DNA of 64,000 nucleotides. It comes from JAEUMD01 sp050250815 (GTDB taxonomy: Bacteria; Pseudomonadota; Alphaproteobacteria; Rhizobiales; Hyphomicrobiaceae). This document shows positions 18,137-27,146 of this stretch, in pieces (positions within the stretch are counted from its first letter, which is position 1; each line of letters starts with the position of its first letter). The notes under the pieces were generated by a model, which was not told where the DNA came from, searched no databases, and worked only from the letters and a program-made list of their open reading frames with translations. The stretch lies in assembly GCA_050250815.1 (NCBI GenBank), contig JBFWNY010000001.1, forward strand, positions 155,438-219,437. The letters run 5' to 3'. Made by a program: the position numbers and the translations under genes.

Positions 18137-19105
18137 TCAGGTGCCGTACAAAAAGGCCTTGTCGTTGCCCACGATCTTCGCATCGGGTGCGTGTGCGACC
18201 GAGATGTCCTTGGCCTCATAGTCGAAATGGGCGAGCACGAAGCGGATTGATTCCAGGCGCGCGCGCCGCTGGTCGTTAGCACGTACGACCGTCCACGGCG
18301 CTGTCGCGGTGTTCGTGAAACGGAACATGGCGTGCTGCGCTTCCGTGTAGGCATCCCACTTTGCCATGGAGGCGCGGTCGATATCGGTGAGCTTCCACTG
18401 CTTCAGCGGATTGTGCCGGCGCTCATGAAAGCGCAGCAACTGCGTCTCGCGGCCGATGGTGAGGTAGAACTTGAACAGGTGGATGCCGTCCTGGACAAGC
18501 AGGTTCTCGAACTCGGGCGCATCACGCAGGAAATCGGCAAGCTGCTCCTCGGTGCAGAAGCCCATGACGCGCTCGACACCCGCGCGATTGTACCAGGAGC
18601 GGTCGAACAGCACGATGTCGCCGGATGTCGGCAGGTGGGGAATGTAGCGCTGGAAGTACCACTGGCCACGCTCGACGTCGCTGGGCTTCGACAGCGCCAC
18701 CGCACGTGCATGCCGGGGATTGAGGTGCATCATGAACCGGCTGATGCAGCCGCCCTTGCCGGCGCTGTCGCGTCCCTCGAAGACGATGACCAGACGCAGC
18801 CCGTGTTTCTGGACATGGGTTTGCAGTTTCACCAGCTCGAACTGCAGAAGCTCGAGGTCCTTCTCGTAGCGCTTGCGCTTAAGCTTCTTCTCGTAGGGGT
18901 AGTCGCCGGCGGACAACGCGTTGTCGGCGATGGCATCGGGCAGGTCCGGATCGTCCAGGTCGAAGGCATCGAGATCGGCCGCGCCGGCTTCCCGGGCAGG
19001 CTTGTCGTGCTCCACCTGCTTGGCCTTCGTCTTGTCCTTGGTCTTTGCGGCAGCGGCCTCCTTCTTGGCGCGCGACCCGCGCGGTGTCTTGGCGTCATCA
19101 CTCAT
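18137..19105 (-). CDS. ppk2: polyphosphate kinase 2 family protein
   Basis: The 322-residue PPK2 enzyme transfers phosphate between polyphosphate and nucleotides. Walker A is GRDSAGKGG (residues 111-119), and the Walker B/lid motif DRSWYNRAGVE is at 168-178. The RYIPHLPTSGDIVLF and RRHNPLKQWKLTDID segments are typical of class I PPK2. The first 45 residues are a charged, Lys/Ala-rich tail outside the core. It is convergent with the USP-like gene, 20 bases apart, and divergent from phoR, so it sits next to the phosphate regulon. Confidence 0.93.
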   Translation of the reverse strand: MSDDAKTPRGSRAKKEAAAAKTKDKTKAKQVEHDKPAREAGAADLDAFDLDDPDLPDAIADNALSAGDYPYEKKLKRKRYEKDLELLQFELVKLQTHVQKHGLRLVIVFEGRDSAGKGGCISRFMMHLNPRHARAVALSKPSDVERGQWYFQRYIPHLPTSGDIVLFDRSWYNRAGVERVMGFCTEEQLADFLRDAPEFENLLVQDGIHLFKFYLTIGRETQLLRFHERRHNPLKQWKLTDIDRASMAKWDAYTEAQHAMFRFTNTATAPWTVVRANDQRRARLESIRFVLAHFDYEAKDISVAHAPDAKIVGNDKAFLYGT

Positions 19106-19249
19106 CGTCGTGCATGCTCCCGGTTCGCTGCGCGATGAAGCCTACACCCGTACGCGGACTTGTGCAGTCCAATAGGGCAAATGGCGGCTTCAAACATGCG
19201 GGTGGGGCCTCGGGCTTCCGCTCGCCCCGGCTGATGCGGTAATGAGCGC

Positions 19250-20635
19250 GTGATGCCATCGGACGAAACCGGGAATAGGGACGGCACGTTGTCGAATTGG
19301 ATACCGAGGGACCCAGGTGACGCGATCGGTCGCCTCAGGGCGTGGGCCTTCGATCGGGGCGAAGCCTTTGCAGCGGTTGCCAGGCGATCGCTGCTGCCGG
19401 CCGTCCTCGCATCGGCCGCCGTGCTGTTGGTCGCGGCCGGGTCCGGGGCGATTTCCGCATTCGGTGCGCTCGCTATACTTTCGGCACTCGTGGCCGCTGA
19501 GGTCGTGCGCAAGGCGCTCGTGCCTTCGAGCCGCGAGGTTGCAGTCGGCTCGTCGAGGCCGGACAGCTCCGCGCGGGTCTCGACTGAGGCGGTCCGTCTT
19601 ATCGATGCGATGCCCGACCCCTCCATCCTGCTCGATCGCGAAGGGCGGGTGCTGCACCACAACGAACTGGCGGCCGAACGCTTCCCCACCGTTCGCCGTG
19701 GCAGCCTGCTGAGCCGCGCCCTGCGCCATGCTGAGCTACTCGATGCGATCGAGCGCAGCAGCGGTTCGGGTACTCCGGCGACAGTCTCCCTTGTGGAGCG
19801 CGTACCGGTTGACAACAGGCTATCGGCGAGCGTGCGTCCGATCGGCGCGCGGGGCGTCATTGGGCCCGGCCAAGCGGCGACACTCGTCACATTCCGCGAC
19901 CTGTCCTACGAAGACAAGCTGGCAAAGATGCGCGAGGATTTCGTAGCGAACGCCAGCCATGAGCTGCGCACGCCGCTGTCGGCGGTAAGGGGCTTCGTCG
20001 AAACTCTGCAAGGGGCGGCGCGCGACGATCCTGTCGCGCGCGAACGGTTCCTCGGACTCATGGCGGCACAGGCAGAACGGATGACGCGGCTCATCGACGA
20101 TCTGCTGTCTCTTAGCCGGGCCGAGATGCAGGCGCACTTGCCGCCGCGCGAGATCGTCGACCTCGACGATCTGGCGGCCAGCGCCGTCGAGACGATGCAG
20201 GGGGTGGCCGCACGCGCGGGCGCCACGCTTCTCTACGATGCGCCCGATGGTCCAGCGTACGTGCGCGGAGACCGCGATCAGCTGGTGCAGGTTGTGCTCA
20301 ATCTGATCCAGAATTCGATCTCGCACGGCGGCAAGGCGGTGAGCATCCGGGTTTCCGTTGAGCGGCAGAAAATGCCGCCCGGTCCCGCCCGGCTGCTGCT
20401 GAAGGTCCGCGACAACGGACCGGGCATCGATCCGCAGCACTTGCCGCGGCTCACCGAGCGATTCTACCGCGCCAATGTCGCGCAGAGCCGGGCGAAAGGC
20501 GGCACCGGACTGGGGCTGGCCATTGTCAAACACATCGTCGCACGCCATCGCGGCGAACTGTCGATCGAGTCCGACCTGGGCAGGGGAACCACCTTCGGCA
20601 TCGCCTTCGAGGCGGCTGACCAAGACGTTAAATGA
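19250..20635 (+). CDS. phoR: phosphate regulon sensor histidine kinase PhoR
   Basis: This is a 461-residue membrane kinase. Two hydrophobic stretches (residues about 45-85) anchor it, and a PAS-like region begins at VRLIDAMPDPSILLDREGRV. The H-box is NASHELRTPLSAV (H237), with NLIQNSISHGG, DNGPGIDPQHLPRL and GGTGLGLAIVK in the ATPase domain. It phosphorylates PhoB when phosphate is scarce. Start is GTG 19250 or ATG 19253. It heads the phoR-pstSCAB-phoU-phoB order typical of alphaproteobacteria. Confidence 0.93.
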   Translation: MMPSDETGNRDGTLSNWIPRDPGDAIGRLRAWAFDRGEAFAAVARRSLLPAVLASAAVLLVAAGSGAISAFGALAILSALVAAEVVRKALVPSSREVAVGSSRPDSSARVSTEAVRLIDAMPDPSILLDREGRVLHHNELAAERFPTVRRGSLLSRALRHAELLDAIERSSGSGTPATVSLVERVPVDNRLSASVRPIGARGVIGPGQAATLVTFRDLSYEDKLAKMREDFVANASHELRTPLSAVRGFVETLQGAARDDPVARERFLGLMAAQAERMTRLIDDLLSLSRAEMQAHLPPREIVDLDDLAASAVETMQGVAARAGATLLYDAPDGPAYVRGDRDQLVQVVLNLIQNSISHGGKAVSIRVSVERQKMPPGPARLLLKVRDNGPGIDPQHLPRLTERFYRANVAQSRAKGGTGLGLAIVKHIVARHRGELSIESDLGRGTTFGIAFEAADQDVK

Positions 20636-20654
20636 CAATACAATACGTGTAATA

Positions 20655-20685
20655 ACAGCATATTATGCTGTCATATTACCTTTAT
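20655..20685 (+). promoter_or_regulatory. Pho box region before pstS
   Basis: In an AT-rich island, unusual for this DNA, CTGTCAT (20668-20674), four bases ATTA, and CCTTTAT (20679-20685) follow the two-repeat Pho box pattern; the first repeat is perfect and the second matches 4 of 7. The first repeat overlaps a perfect palindrome ACAGCATA-T-TATGCTGT (20655-20671), which puts a CTGT half on each strand. Expected role: PhoB binding to activate pstS. Confidence 0.65.
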
Positions 20686-20794
20686 GCCCATAAACTAAAA
20701 GGGCCTCGCCGGCACCGATACCGGCCCGTCGCGTGTTGAGACAGATTTGGGTCGCGCGGCGGATGCAACCTCGAGCATGAGGGTCATCCAAGTG

Positions 20795-21853
20795 ATGAAT
20801 TCGAAGTTCCTCGCACTCACGGCGGCAGCTGCCGCCCTCGGGTGCTTTGCCGGCGCTGATGCGGCGCTGGCACGTGAACAGGTGCAGATCGCCGGTTCGT
20901 CGACGGTTCTGCCTTACGCCAACATCGTGGCCGAGCAGTTCGGCAAGGCATATTCACAGTTCAAGACGCCTGTCGTCGAGTCGGGCGGCTCCTCGGCTGG
21001 CCTCAAGCAGTTCTGCCAGGGTCTTGGTGAGAAGACGATCGACATCGCCAACTCGTCGCGCAAGATCAAGGACAAGGAAGTCCAGGCCTGCGCTGAGGCC
21101 GGCGTGAAGGACATCATGGAGATCCGCTTCGGCTACGACGGCATCGTCTTCGCGACGGACGCCGCGGGCGAGGCCTGGGCCCTCGAGCCCAAGGACATCT
21201 ATCTGGCGCTGGCCGAGAAGATCCCGGCCGACGGCAAACTCGTCGCCAACACCAACAAGACTTGGAAGCAGGTCAACGACAAGCTCCCCGACTGGCCGAT
21301 CGTCGCCTACATCCCCGGCGAGAAGCACGGTACGCGTGAAGTCTTCGAAGAGAAGGTGCTGCACGTGGGCTGCAAGGCCACCGGCGGCCTGAAGCTCATC
21401 GAGGCCGCGGCCGAGGGTGACGAGGCTGCCAAGAAGAAGGCTGCTGACAAGGGCTGCATCAAGGTCCGCAAGGACGGCGGCACGGTCGACATCGACGGCG
21501 ACTACACCGAGACGCTTGCCCGCCTGAAGTCGAACCCCAAGGGAGTCGGCGTGTTCGGTCTGTCGTTCTACGAGAACAACACGGATAAGCTGAAGGTCGC
21601 GACCATGTCCGGCATTTCGCCGTCGGTCGAGACGATCGCCACGGGCAAGTATCCCGTGTCGCGTCCGCTGTTCTTCTACGTCAAGAAGGCGCACATCGGT
21701 GTCATTCCCGGCCTGAAGGAGTATGTGGACTTCTTCACGTCGGCGAAGATGATCGGCTCCGAGGGTCCGCTCGCCGAGTACGGCCTCGTTCCGATGCCGG
21801 CTGAGGAGCTGAAGGCGCTCCAGGCTGACGTCGCGGCGTCGAAGACCATGTAA
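20795..21853 (+). CDS. pstS: phosphate ABC transporter, periplasmic phosphate-binding protein
   Basis: This is a periplasmic binding protein for phosphate. A signal peptide (MNSKFLALTAAAAALGCFAG, cleavage probably after ADAALA) is followed by VQIAGSSTVLPYANIVAEQF and VESGGSSAGLKQFC, the phosphate-ligating loops of PstS. ATG 20795 gives a normal signal peptide; ATG 20777 adds six residues and cannot be excluded. It is the first gene of the pst genes, after a Pho box and followed by a T-less hairpin. Confidence 0.96.
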   Translation: MNSKFLALTAAAAALGCFAGADAALAREQVQIAGSSTVLPYANIVAEQFGKAYSQFKTPVVESGGSSAGLKQFCQGLGEKTIDIANSSRKIKDKEVQACAEAGVKDIMEIRFGYDGIVFATDAAGEAWALEPKDIYLALAEKIPADGKLVANTNKTWKQVNDKLPDWPIVAYIPGEKHGTREVFEEKVLHVGCKATGGLKLIEAAAEGDEAAKKKAADKGCIKVRKDGGTVDIDGDYTETLARLKSNPKGVGVFGLSFYENNTDKLKVATMSGISPSVETIATGKYPVSRPLFFYVKKAHIGVIPGLKEYVDFFTSAKMIGSEGPLAEYGLVPMPAEELKALQADVAASKTM

Positions 21854-21861
21854 TCCAAGTT

Positions 21862-21887
21862 GTGCGGCGGGTTCAGGCCCGCTGCAC
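21862..21887 (+). other. intercistronic hairpin after pstS
   Basis: A ten-pair stem (one G-U) is formed by GTGCGGCGGG (21862-21871) and CCCGCTGCAC (21878-21887) with a six-base loop. No T run follows. It lies nine bases after the pstS stop and is best read as an mRNA-stabilising or partial-termination element that would keep pstS in excess over pstCAB. Confidence 0.6.
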
Positions 21888-21996
21888 TCACTATCTGACC
21901 GAGGTCGAAGGGCGCTGCGGCGCGCTCCGGCCTCGGGCTTCGGTTCGTCAGTGACCGCGGTGTAAATTTCGTCGAGGCCCCAAGACCTCGACGTAA

Positions 21997-23502
21997 ATGC
22001 AGGGGCTTGAGGCGGACGTGTCGATCGGGGTTATCATTCTCGGAATCGTCCTGCTGGGCGCCATTGCGTTTTTCGTTGGTTTGGTGCGGGCGCGCAGCAC
22101 GCAGCAATCCAGCACCGTCGCGATGCATTCGCGCATTGGCTACTATGCTTGGTATCTGGCAATTCTAGCTGCTCTGCCGGCCCTGCTGTTCACGATAATC
22201 TGGAGCTTCGCCGAGCCTGCTGTCCTGTCCCGGATCGTGGGCGGACAGCTTCCCGAGAACGTGCGCGCGGCCTCCGCTGCGCAGCGCTCGCTGGCGATGG
22301 GGCAGATCGAGACAGTTGCGGAGGGCATACTCAAGCTCGACGCCGGCGCGCTCAAGACGCTCGAAAAGGCGCGGCTCGGCTTCTCCTCTATGAGTGACGC
22401 GCAGAAGGTCCTGCGAGACAACAGCGTCGTGCTCGGCTCGGTCCCGGAAGCCTACATCCTGAATGCTGGCATCGATCTGTACCGCCATCGCAATTTGAGC
22501 CGGATGTTGCTGGCGGGCGGCGCGGCGCTGATTGCGCTTGCCGGATTTGCCTACGGGTGGACGCGCATCCGTCCCCGCCTCAGGGCGCGCAACGTTGTCG
22601 AGCAGGTCGTGCTTGGGCTGCTGATCGGTGCGTCAACCGTGGCAATTCTGACGACGGTCGGCATCGTCTTCTCCGTTCTGTTCGAGACAATCCACTTCTT
22701 CCAGAAGGTCTCGCCGTCGAACTTCTTCCTGGGCACCGTGTGGGATCCGCGCTTCTCGTCGGTAGGCCGCTCGCTGAGCGGCGATGAGGGCCAGTTCGGC
22801 CTGTTGCCGCTGCTTTGGGGAACGCTTTTCATCTCGTTCGTGGCGCTGCTCGTCGCCGTGCCTATCGGCCTGTTCGCCGCCATTTACATGGCGGAGTACG
22901 CCACCAAGCAGGTGCGCGACGTGGCAAAGCCCATGCTCGAGGTGCTGGCCGGCATCCCGACGATCGTCTACGGCTTCTTCGCCCTGGTGACGTTCGGCCC
23001 CTTCCTGAGAGATGCCGGCGCGATGGTCGGACTCGACATCGCTGCCTCCAGCGTTCTTACCGCTGGTGTCGTCATGGGCGTGATGATCATCCCGTTCGTG
23101 TCGTCGCTCTCGGACGACATCATCACGGCCGTTCCCCAGTCGCTGCGCGAAGGTTCCTACGGGCTCGGCGCAACGCAGTCCGAAACGATCAAGCGCGTCA
23201 TCATGCCCGCAGCACTGCCCGGCATCGTCGGCGCGGTCCTGCTCGCGGCATCGCGTGCCATCGGCGAGACCATGATCGTGGTGCTTGCGGCGGGCATTGC
23301 CGCAAACCTGACGCTCAACCCCTTCGAGCCAGTGACCACCATCACGGTCAAGATCGTGAGCCAGCTCACTGGCGACCTTGAGTTCGATAGCCCACAGACG
23401 CTGGTTGCATTCGCATTGGGCCTGACATTGTTCGTCATCACGCTGGCGCTCAACGTCTACGCCCTCTACATCGTGCGCAAGTACCGGGAGCAGTACGAAT
23501 AA
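21997..23502 (+). CDS. pstC: phosphate ABC transporter permease PstC
   Basis: The 501-residue inner-membrane permease is longer than E. coli PstC because of an N-terminal extension with two helices (VIILGIVLLGAIAFFVGLV and LAILAALPALLFTIIWSFA) and a periplasmic loop. The permease core has the MetI-type motif GATQSETIKRVIMPAALPGI (residues about 389-408). The sequence IAYGFF-type IPTIVYGFFALVTFGPF is typical of PstC. It is coupled to pstA by a one-base overlap (TAATG). Confidence 0.95.
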   Translation: MQGLEADVSIGVIILGIVLLGAIAFFVGLVRARSTQQSSTVAMHSRIGYYAWYLAILAALPALLFTIIWSFAEPAVLSRIVGGQLPENVRAASAAQRSLAMGQIETVAEGILKLDAGALKTLEKARLGFSSMSDAQKVLRDNSVVLGSVPEAYILNAGIDLYRHRNLSRMLLAGGAALIALAGFAYGWTRIRPRLRARNVVEQVVLGLLIGASTVAILTTVGIVFSVLFETIHFFQKVSPSNFFLGTVWDPRFSSVGRSLSGDEGQFGLLPLLWGTLFISFVALLVAVPIGLFAAIYMAEYATKQVRDVAKPMLEVLAGIPTIVYGFFALVTFGPFLRDAGAMVGLDIAASSVLTAGVVMGVMIIPFVSSLSDDIITAVPQSLREGSYGLGATQSETIKRVIMPAALPGIVGAVLLAASRAIGETMIVVLAAGIAANLTLNPFEPVTTITVKIVSQLTGDLEFDSPQTLVAFALGLTLFVITLALNVYALYIVRKYREQYE

Positions 23503-24809
23503 TGGCTACCGCTGACATTGCTCACGACGCGCTGCCCCGTCTCAACGACCCGGCCCGCCTGAAGAAGCGTTACGCGGCGGAGGCACGGTTCCGTTCCTAC
23601 GGCGTCGTGGCTCTTGCAATCGCGTTCGCGTTCCTCCTTGCCCTGTTCTATTCGATCATTTCGAATGGCTGGTCTGCGTTTCTCCAGTCGCAGTACAAGC
23701 TCGACGTCTTCCTCGATCCCGCGCAGCTGACCGACGCACAGGGCAAGGTAACCGACGCGTCGCTGAGGACGGCGAGCTATGACAAACTCGCGCGCGCCTC
23801 GCTCATGAAGCAACTCGGGATCGCCAAAGCGTCCAAGCCTGAACTGCGCGACCTCAACGTTCTGCTGTCCCGCTCAATCGACGTTCCGATCCGCGACGCC
23901 GTGCTGCGCGATGCCTCCCTGGTCGGCAAGACGGTGCCCTTCTGGCTGCTCGCCGCAGATAACGTCGATGCCCTGCTCAAGGGTTCGATCGACCGGGCAA
24001 TTCCCGAGGACCGCCGCCAGCTCAACGACCGGCAGGTTGGATGGGTCGACAAGCTGGTCGCCGACAATGTGCTGCAGAAGCGGTTCAACACGGGACTGTT
24101 CACCTTCGGAGCATCGAGTCAGCCCGAGAGTTCAGGGCTGGCGGTGGCGCTTATCGGTTCGCTGCTCATGATGCTGACCGTGGCGATGCTCGCGGTGCCG
24201 CTCGGTGTCGCGGCGGCTGCGTATCTGGAAGAGTTTGCGCCCAAGAAAACGCTCACCGACATCATCGAGGTCAACATCAACAACCTCGCCGCGGTGCCTT
24301 CCATCGTGTTCGGTCTCTTGGGCCTTGCGGTGTTCATCAACTTCATGGGCCTGCCGCGATCCGCTTCGCTGGTCGGCGGCCTCGTGCTGACGCTGATGAC
24401 GCTGCCGACGATCATTATCGCCACCCGTGCGGCGATCCGCGCCGTGCCCCCCTCCATCCGCGAGGCGGCGCTTGGTGTCGGTGCATCAAAGATGCAGACG
24501 TTGTTCCATCATGTCCTGCCGCTGTCGTTCCCCGGCATCATGACCGGGACGATCATCGGCCTGGTGCAGGCATTGGGCGAGACAGCACCGCTACTGATGA
24601 TCGGCATGGTGGCTTTCGTTGTCGACATGCCGCAGGGTCTGACCGATCCGGCGACCGCGCTGCCGGTCCAGATCTACATGTGGGCGACTTCGGCAGAACG
24701 AGGCTTTGTCGAGCGCACCGCTGGCGCTACCATTGTGCTGCTGCTGTTCCTGTTCGCGATGAATGCGGTAGCCGTCTATCTGCGCCGGAAGTTCGAGAGG
24801 AAATGGTGA
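23502..24809 (+). CDS. pstA: phosphate ABC transporter permease PstA
   Basis: This 435-residue permease has a helix near residues 38-60, a long periplasmic insertion (about 60-205), then the core with NNLAAVPSIVFGLLGLAVFI and the coupling motif GASKMQTLFHHVLPLSFPGI. It forms the phosphate channel with PstC. The periplasmic insertion is typical of the alphaproteobacterial form. It overlaps pstC by one base and pstB by seven. Confidence 0.95.
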   Translation: MATADIAHDALPRLNDPARLKKRYAAEARFRSYGVVALAIAFAFLLALFYSIISNGWSAFLQSQYKLDVFLDPAQLTDAQGKVTDASLRTASYDKLARASLMKQLGIAKASKPELRDLNVLLSRSIDVPIRDAVLRDASLVGKTVPFWLLAADNVDALLKGSIDRAIPEDRRQLNDRQVGWVDKLVADNVLQKRFNTGLFTFGASSQPESSGLAVALIGSLLMMLTVAMLAVPLGVAAAAYLEEFAPKKTLTDIIEVNINNLAAVPSIVFGLLGLAVFINFMGLPRSASLVGGLVLTLMTLPTIIIATRAAIRAVPPSIREAALGVGASKMQTLFHHVLPLSFPGIMTGTIIGLVQALGETAPLLMIGMVAFVVDMPQGLTDPATALPVQIYMWATSAERGFVERTAGATIVLLLFLFAMNAVAVYLRRKFERKW

Positions 24810-25630
24810 ACAGGTCGGAGACCATGGACCATCAGATCGTTAAGGCGTCCGGCGTGGCCGATGACGTCACGACAGGCCCCGCAATCGCGGCGCGTGGCGT
24901 CAACGTCTTCTATGGCGCCAAGCAGGCGCTGTTCGACGTCAGCATCGACGTGCCACGGCACGCGATCACGGCGTTTATCGGACCGTCGGGCTGTGGCAAG
25001 TCCACGTTCCTGCGCTGCATCAACCGCATGAACGATACGATCCCGATCTGCCGCGTGACGGGGCTCATCACGCTCGACGGGCGCGACATCTACGATGCCG
25101 ATCTCGATGTCGTCGAGTTGCGCGCACGCGTCGGCATGGTGTTCCAGAAGCCCAACCCGTTCCCCAAGTCGATCTTCGAGAACATCGCCTACGGGCCGCG
25201 CATCCACGGTATCACGCGCTCGAAGGGCGAGCTCAAGGATCTGGTGGAATCGTGTCTTGAGAAGGCGGGCCTTCTGAAAGAGGTGCACGACAGGCTCGAT
25301 GAGCCGGGCACAGGCTTGTCCGGTGGACAGCAGCAGCGCCTGTGCATCGCGCGCGCCATCGCCACACGGCCCGAGGTGATCCTGATGGATGAGCCGTGCT
25401 CGGCGCTCGATCCGATCGCCACAGCGAGGGTCGAAGAGCTGATGGAAGAACTCAAAGAGAACTACACGATCATCATCGTGACCCACTCCATGCAGCAGGC
25501 GGCGCGCGTTTCGCAGAAGACGGCGTTCTTCCACCTGGGCAAGCTGGTCGAGACGGGAACCACGCAGGACATTTTCACGAATCCGCAGGACCAGCGCACA
25601 CGGGACTACATCACGGGCCGGTTCGGCTGA
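24803..25630 (+). CDS. pstB: phosphate ABC transporter ATP-binding protein
   Basis: The 275-residue ATPase powers PstCA. Walker A GPSGCGKST is at 60-68, the signature is LSGGQQQRLCIARAIA, and Walker B is VILMDEPCSALDP. The frame is open far upstream, but the family start is ATG 24803 (overlapping the pstA stop) or ATG 24824, which has GGAG just ahead. The former preserves coupling. Confidence 0.96.
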   Translation: MVNRSETMDHQIVKASGVADDVTTGPAIAARGVNVFYGAKQALFDVSIDVPRHAITAFIGPSGCGKSTFLRCINRMNDTIPICRVTGLITLDGRDIYDADLDVVELRARVGMVFQKPNPFPKSIFENIAYGPRIHGITRSKGELKDLVESCLEKAGLLKEVHDRLDEPGTGLSGGQQQRLCIARAIATRPEVILMDEPCSALDPIATARVEELMEELKENYTIIIVTHSMQQAARVSQKTAFFHLGKLVETGTTQDIFTNPQDQRTRDYITGRFG

Positions 25631-25677
25631 AGGTGCGGGCCAGTCGGATTTGTCCGGCCGCTGCCACGGAGAGGGGC

Positions 25678-26391
25678 ATGAACACTCATACCGTAAAGTC
25701 CTACGAGGCCGAGCTCGAGCTGCTCGACCGGAAGATCGCGCAGATGGGCGGCCTTGCCGAGCGCAACCTGGGCGAAGCGTTCGATGCGCTCCAGCGCCGG
25801 GATCCCAAGCTTGCCGAGATAGTGATCGTCGCCGATGGATCGATCGATCGGCTCGAGCATGATGTCGAGGCGCAGGTTATCCAGATGATCGCGCGCCGCC
25901 AGCCCATGGCGGACGACCTGCGCCATGTCATCGCGGCTCTGCGCATCACCAACGATCTGGAGCGCATCGGTGATCTCTCCAAGAACATCGCCAAGCGTGC
26001 TCGCGCGATCGCCGAGGAGGTTCATCCCAAGCCGGTGATCCTCGGCCTCGGGCATATGGTCGAGCTGGCGCTGAAGCAGCTCAAGATGGTGCTCGATGCC
26101 TATGCGGCACGGGATGCCGATCTCGCACTCAAGGTTTGGCGCGACGATCAGCAGATCGACGCCATGTACAACTCGCTGTTCCGCGAACTGCTCACCTACA
26201 TGATGGAGGATCCGCGCAATATCGGCATCTCCACGCACCTGCTGTTCGGCGCCAAGAACATCGAGCGGGTCGGCGATCACACGACCAACATTGCGGAAAC
26301 GACGCACTACCTCATCCGTGGCATCGCCATCGTCGACGATCGCCCCAAGGGTGACAGCACAAGCACGACGCTTATAGGCCGCAATGATTGA
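25678..26391 (+). CDS. phoU: phosphate signalling protein PhoU
   Basis: This 237-residue all-helical protein has two PhoU repeats, each with the metal-binding E/DxxxD-type motifs (TNDLERIGDLSKNIAKRA in the first, AKNIERVGDHTTNIAETTHY in the second). It links Pst transport state to PhoR and damps Pho signalling when phosphate is ample. ATG 25678 follows GGAGAGGGG. It overlaps phoB by eight bases. Confidence 0.96.
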   Translation: MNTHTVKSYEAELELLDRKIAQMGGLAERNLGEAFDALQRRDPKLAEIVIVADGSIDRLEHDVEAQVIQMIARRQPMADDLRHVIAALRITNDLERIGDLSKNIAKRARAIAEEVHPKPVILGLGHMVELALKQLKMVLDAYAARDADLALKVWRDDQQIDAMYNSLFRELLTYMMEDPRNIGISTHLLFGAKNIERVGDHTTNIAETTHYLIRGIAIVDDRPKGDSTSTTLIGRND

Positions 26392-27133
26392 AGCGACGCG
26401 ACAGCCGCAGCGATCCGGAGCCGCCAAGGTTCTCGTCGTGGAGGACGAGGCGGCGCTGACCGAAGTTCTGCGGTACAACCTGGAGGCACAGGGTTTTCAC
26501 GTGCTGCACTCGGAGTCGGGCGAGGACGCTGAACTCATTGTGGCCGAGGAATCGCCCGACCTCATCCTACTCGATTGGATGCTACCCGGCGTGTCGGGTA
26601 TCGAGCTGTGCCGGCGCCTGCGCGGCAAGAGCCAGACACGCAACCTTCCGATCATCATGCTGACGGCGCGCGGCGAGGAGGCCGACCGGGTGCGTGGCCT
26701 TTCGACTGGCGCCGATGATTACGTCGTGAAGCCATTCTCGGTACCAGAGCTGATGGCGCGCGTCATGGCCATCCTGCGGCGCTCCGCGCCCGAGCGTCTC
26801 GCCGATGTTCTGGTGTCGGGGGACATCACCATGGACCGCGCGGCCCATCGAGTGACGCGCGGTACGCGCGAGGTGCGGCTGGGGCCAACGGAATACCGGC
26901 TGCTCGAGTACCTCATGCAGAGTGCCGGACGCGTGCTCTCCCGCTCCCAGCTTCTCGACGGTGTATGGGGCAGGCAGTCCGATGTGGACGAGCGCACCGT
27001 GGATGTGCACGTCGGCCGCCTGCGCAAGGCGCTGATCCGTGGCCGGGAAGCCGATCCGATACGCACTGTGCGCGGTGCCGGCTATGTGTTCGGCGACCGC
27101 GTGGATTCCGCGGAAGCGTTCGACAAGGCCTGA
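26384..27133 (+). CDS. phoB: phosphate regulon response regulator PhoB
   Basis: The product is 249 residues: an OmpR-family receiver (VLVVEDEAALTEVLRYNLE, phospho-acceptor D64 in LLDWMLPG, K in YVVKPFSVPEL) and a winged-helix domain (GPTEYRLLEYLMQSAGRVLS through RTVRGAGYVF). It activates pst genes through Pho boxes such as the one at 20668. It overlaps phoU, consistent with one transcription unit from pstS onward. Confidence 0.96.
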   Translation: MIEATRQPQRSGAAKVLVVEDEAALTEVLRYNLEAQGFHVLHSESGEDAELIVAEESPDLILLDWMLPGVSGIELCRRLRGKSQTRNLPIIMLTARGEEADRVRGLSTGADDYVVKPFSVPELMARVMAILRRSAPERLADVLVSGDITMDRAAHRVTRGTREVRLGPTEYRLLEYLMQSAGRVLSRSQLLDGVWGRQSDVDERTVDVHVGRLRKALIRGREADPIRTVRGAGYVFGDRVDSAEAFDKA

Positions 27134-27146
27134 CGAACCGCTGCGC

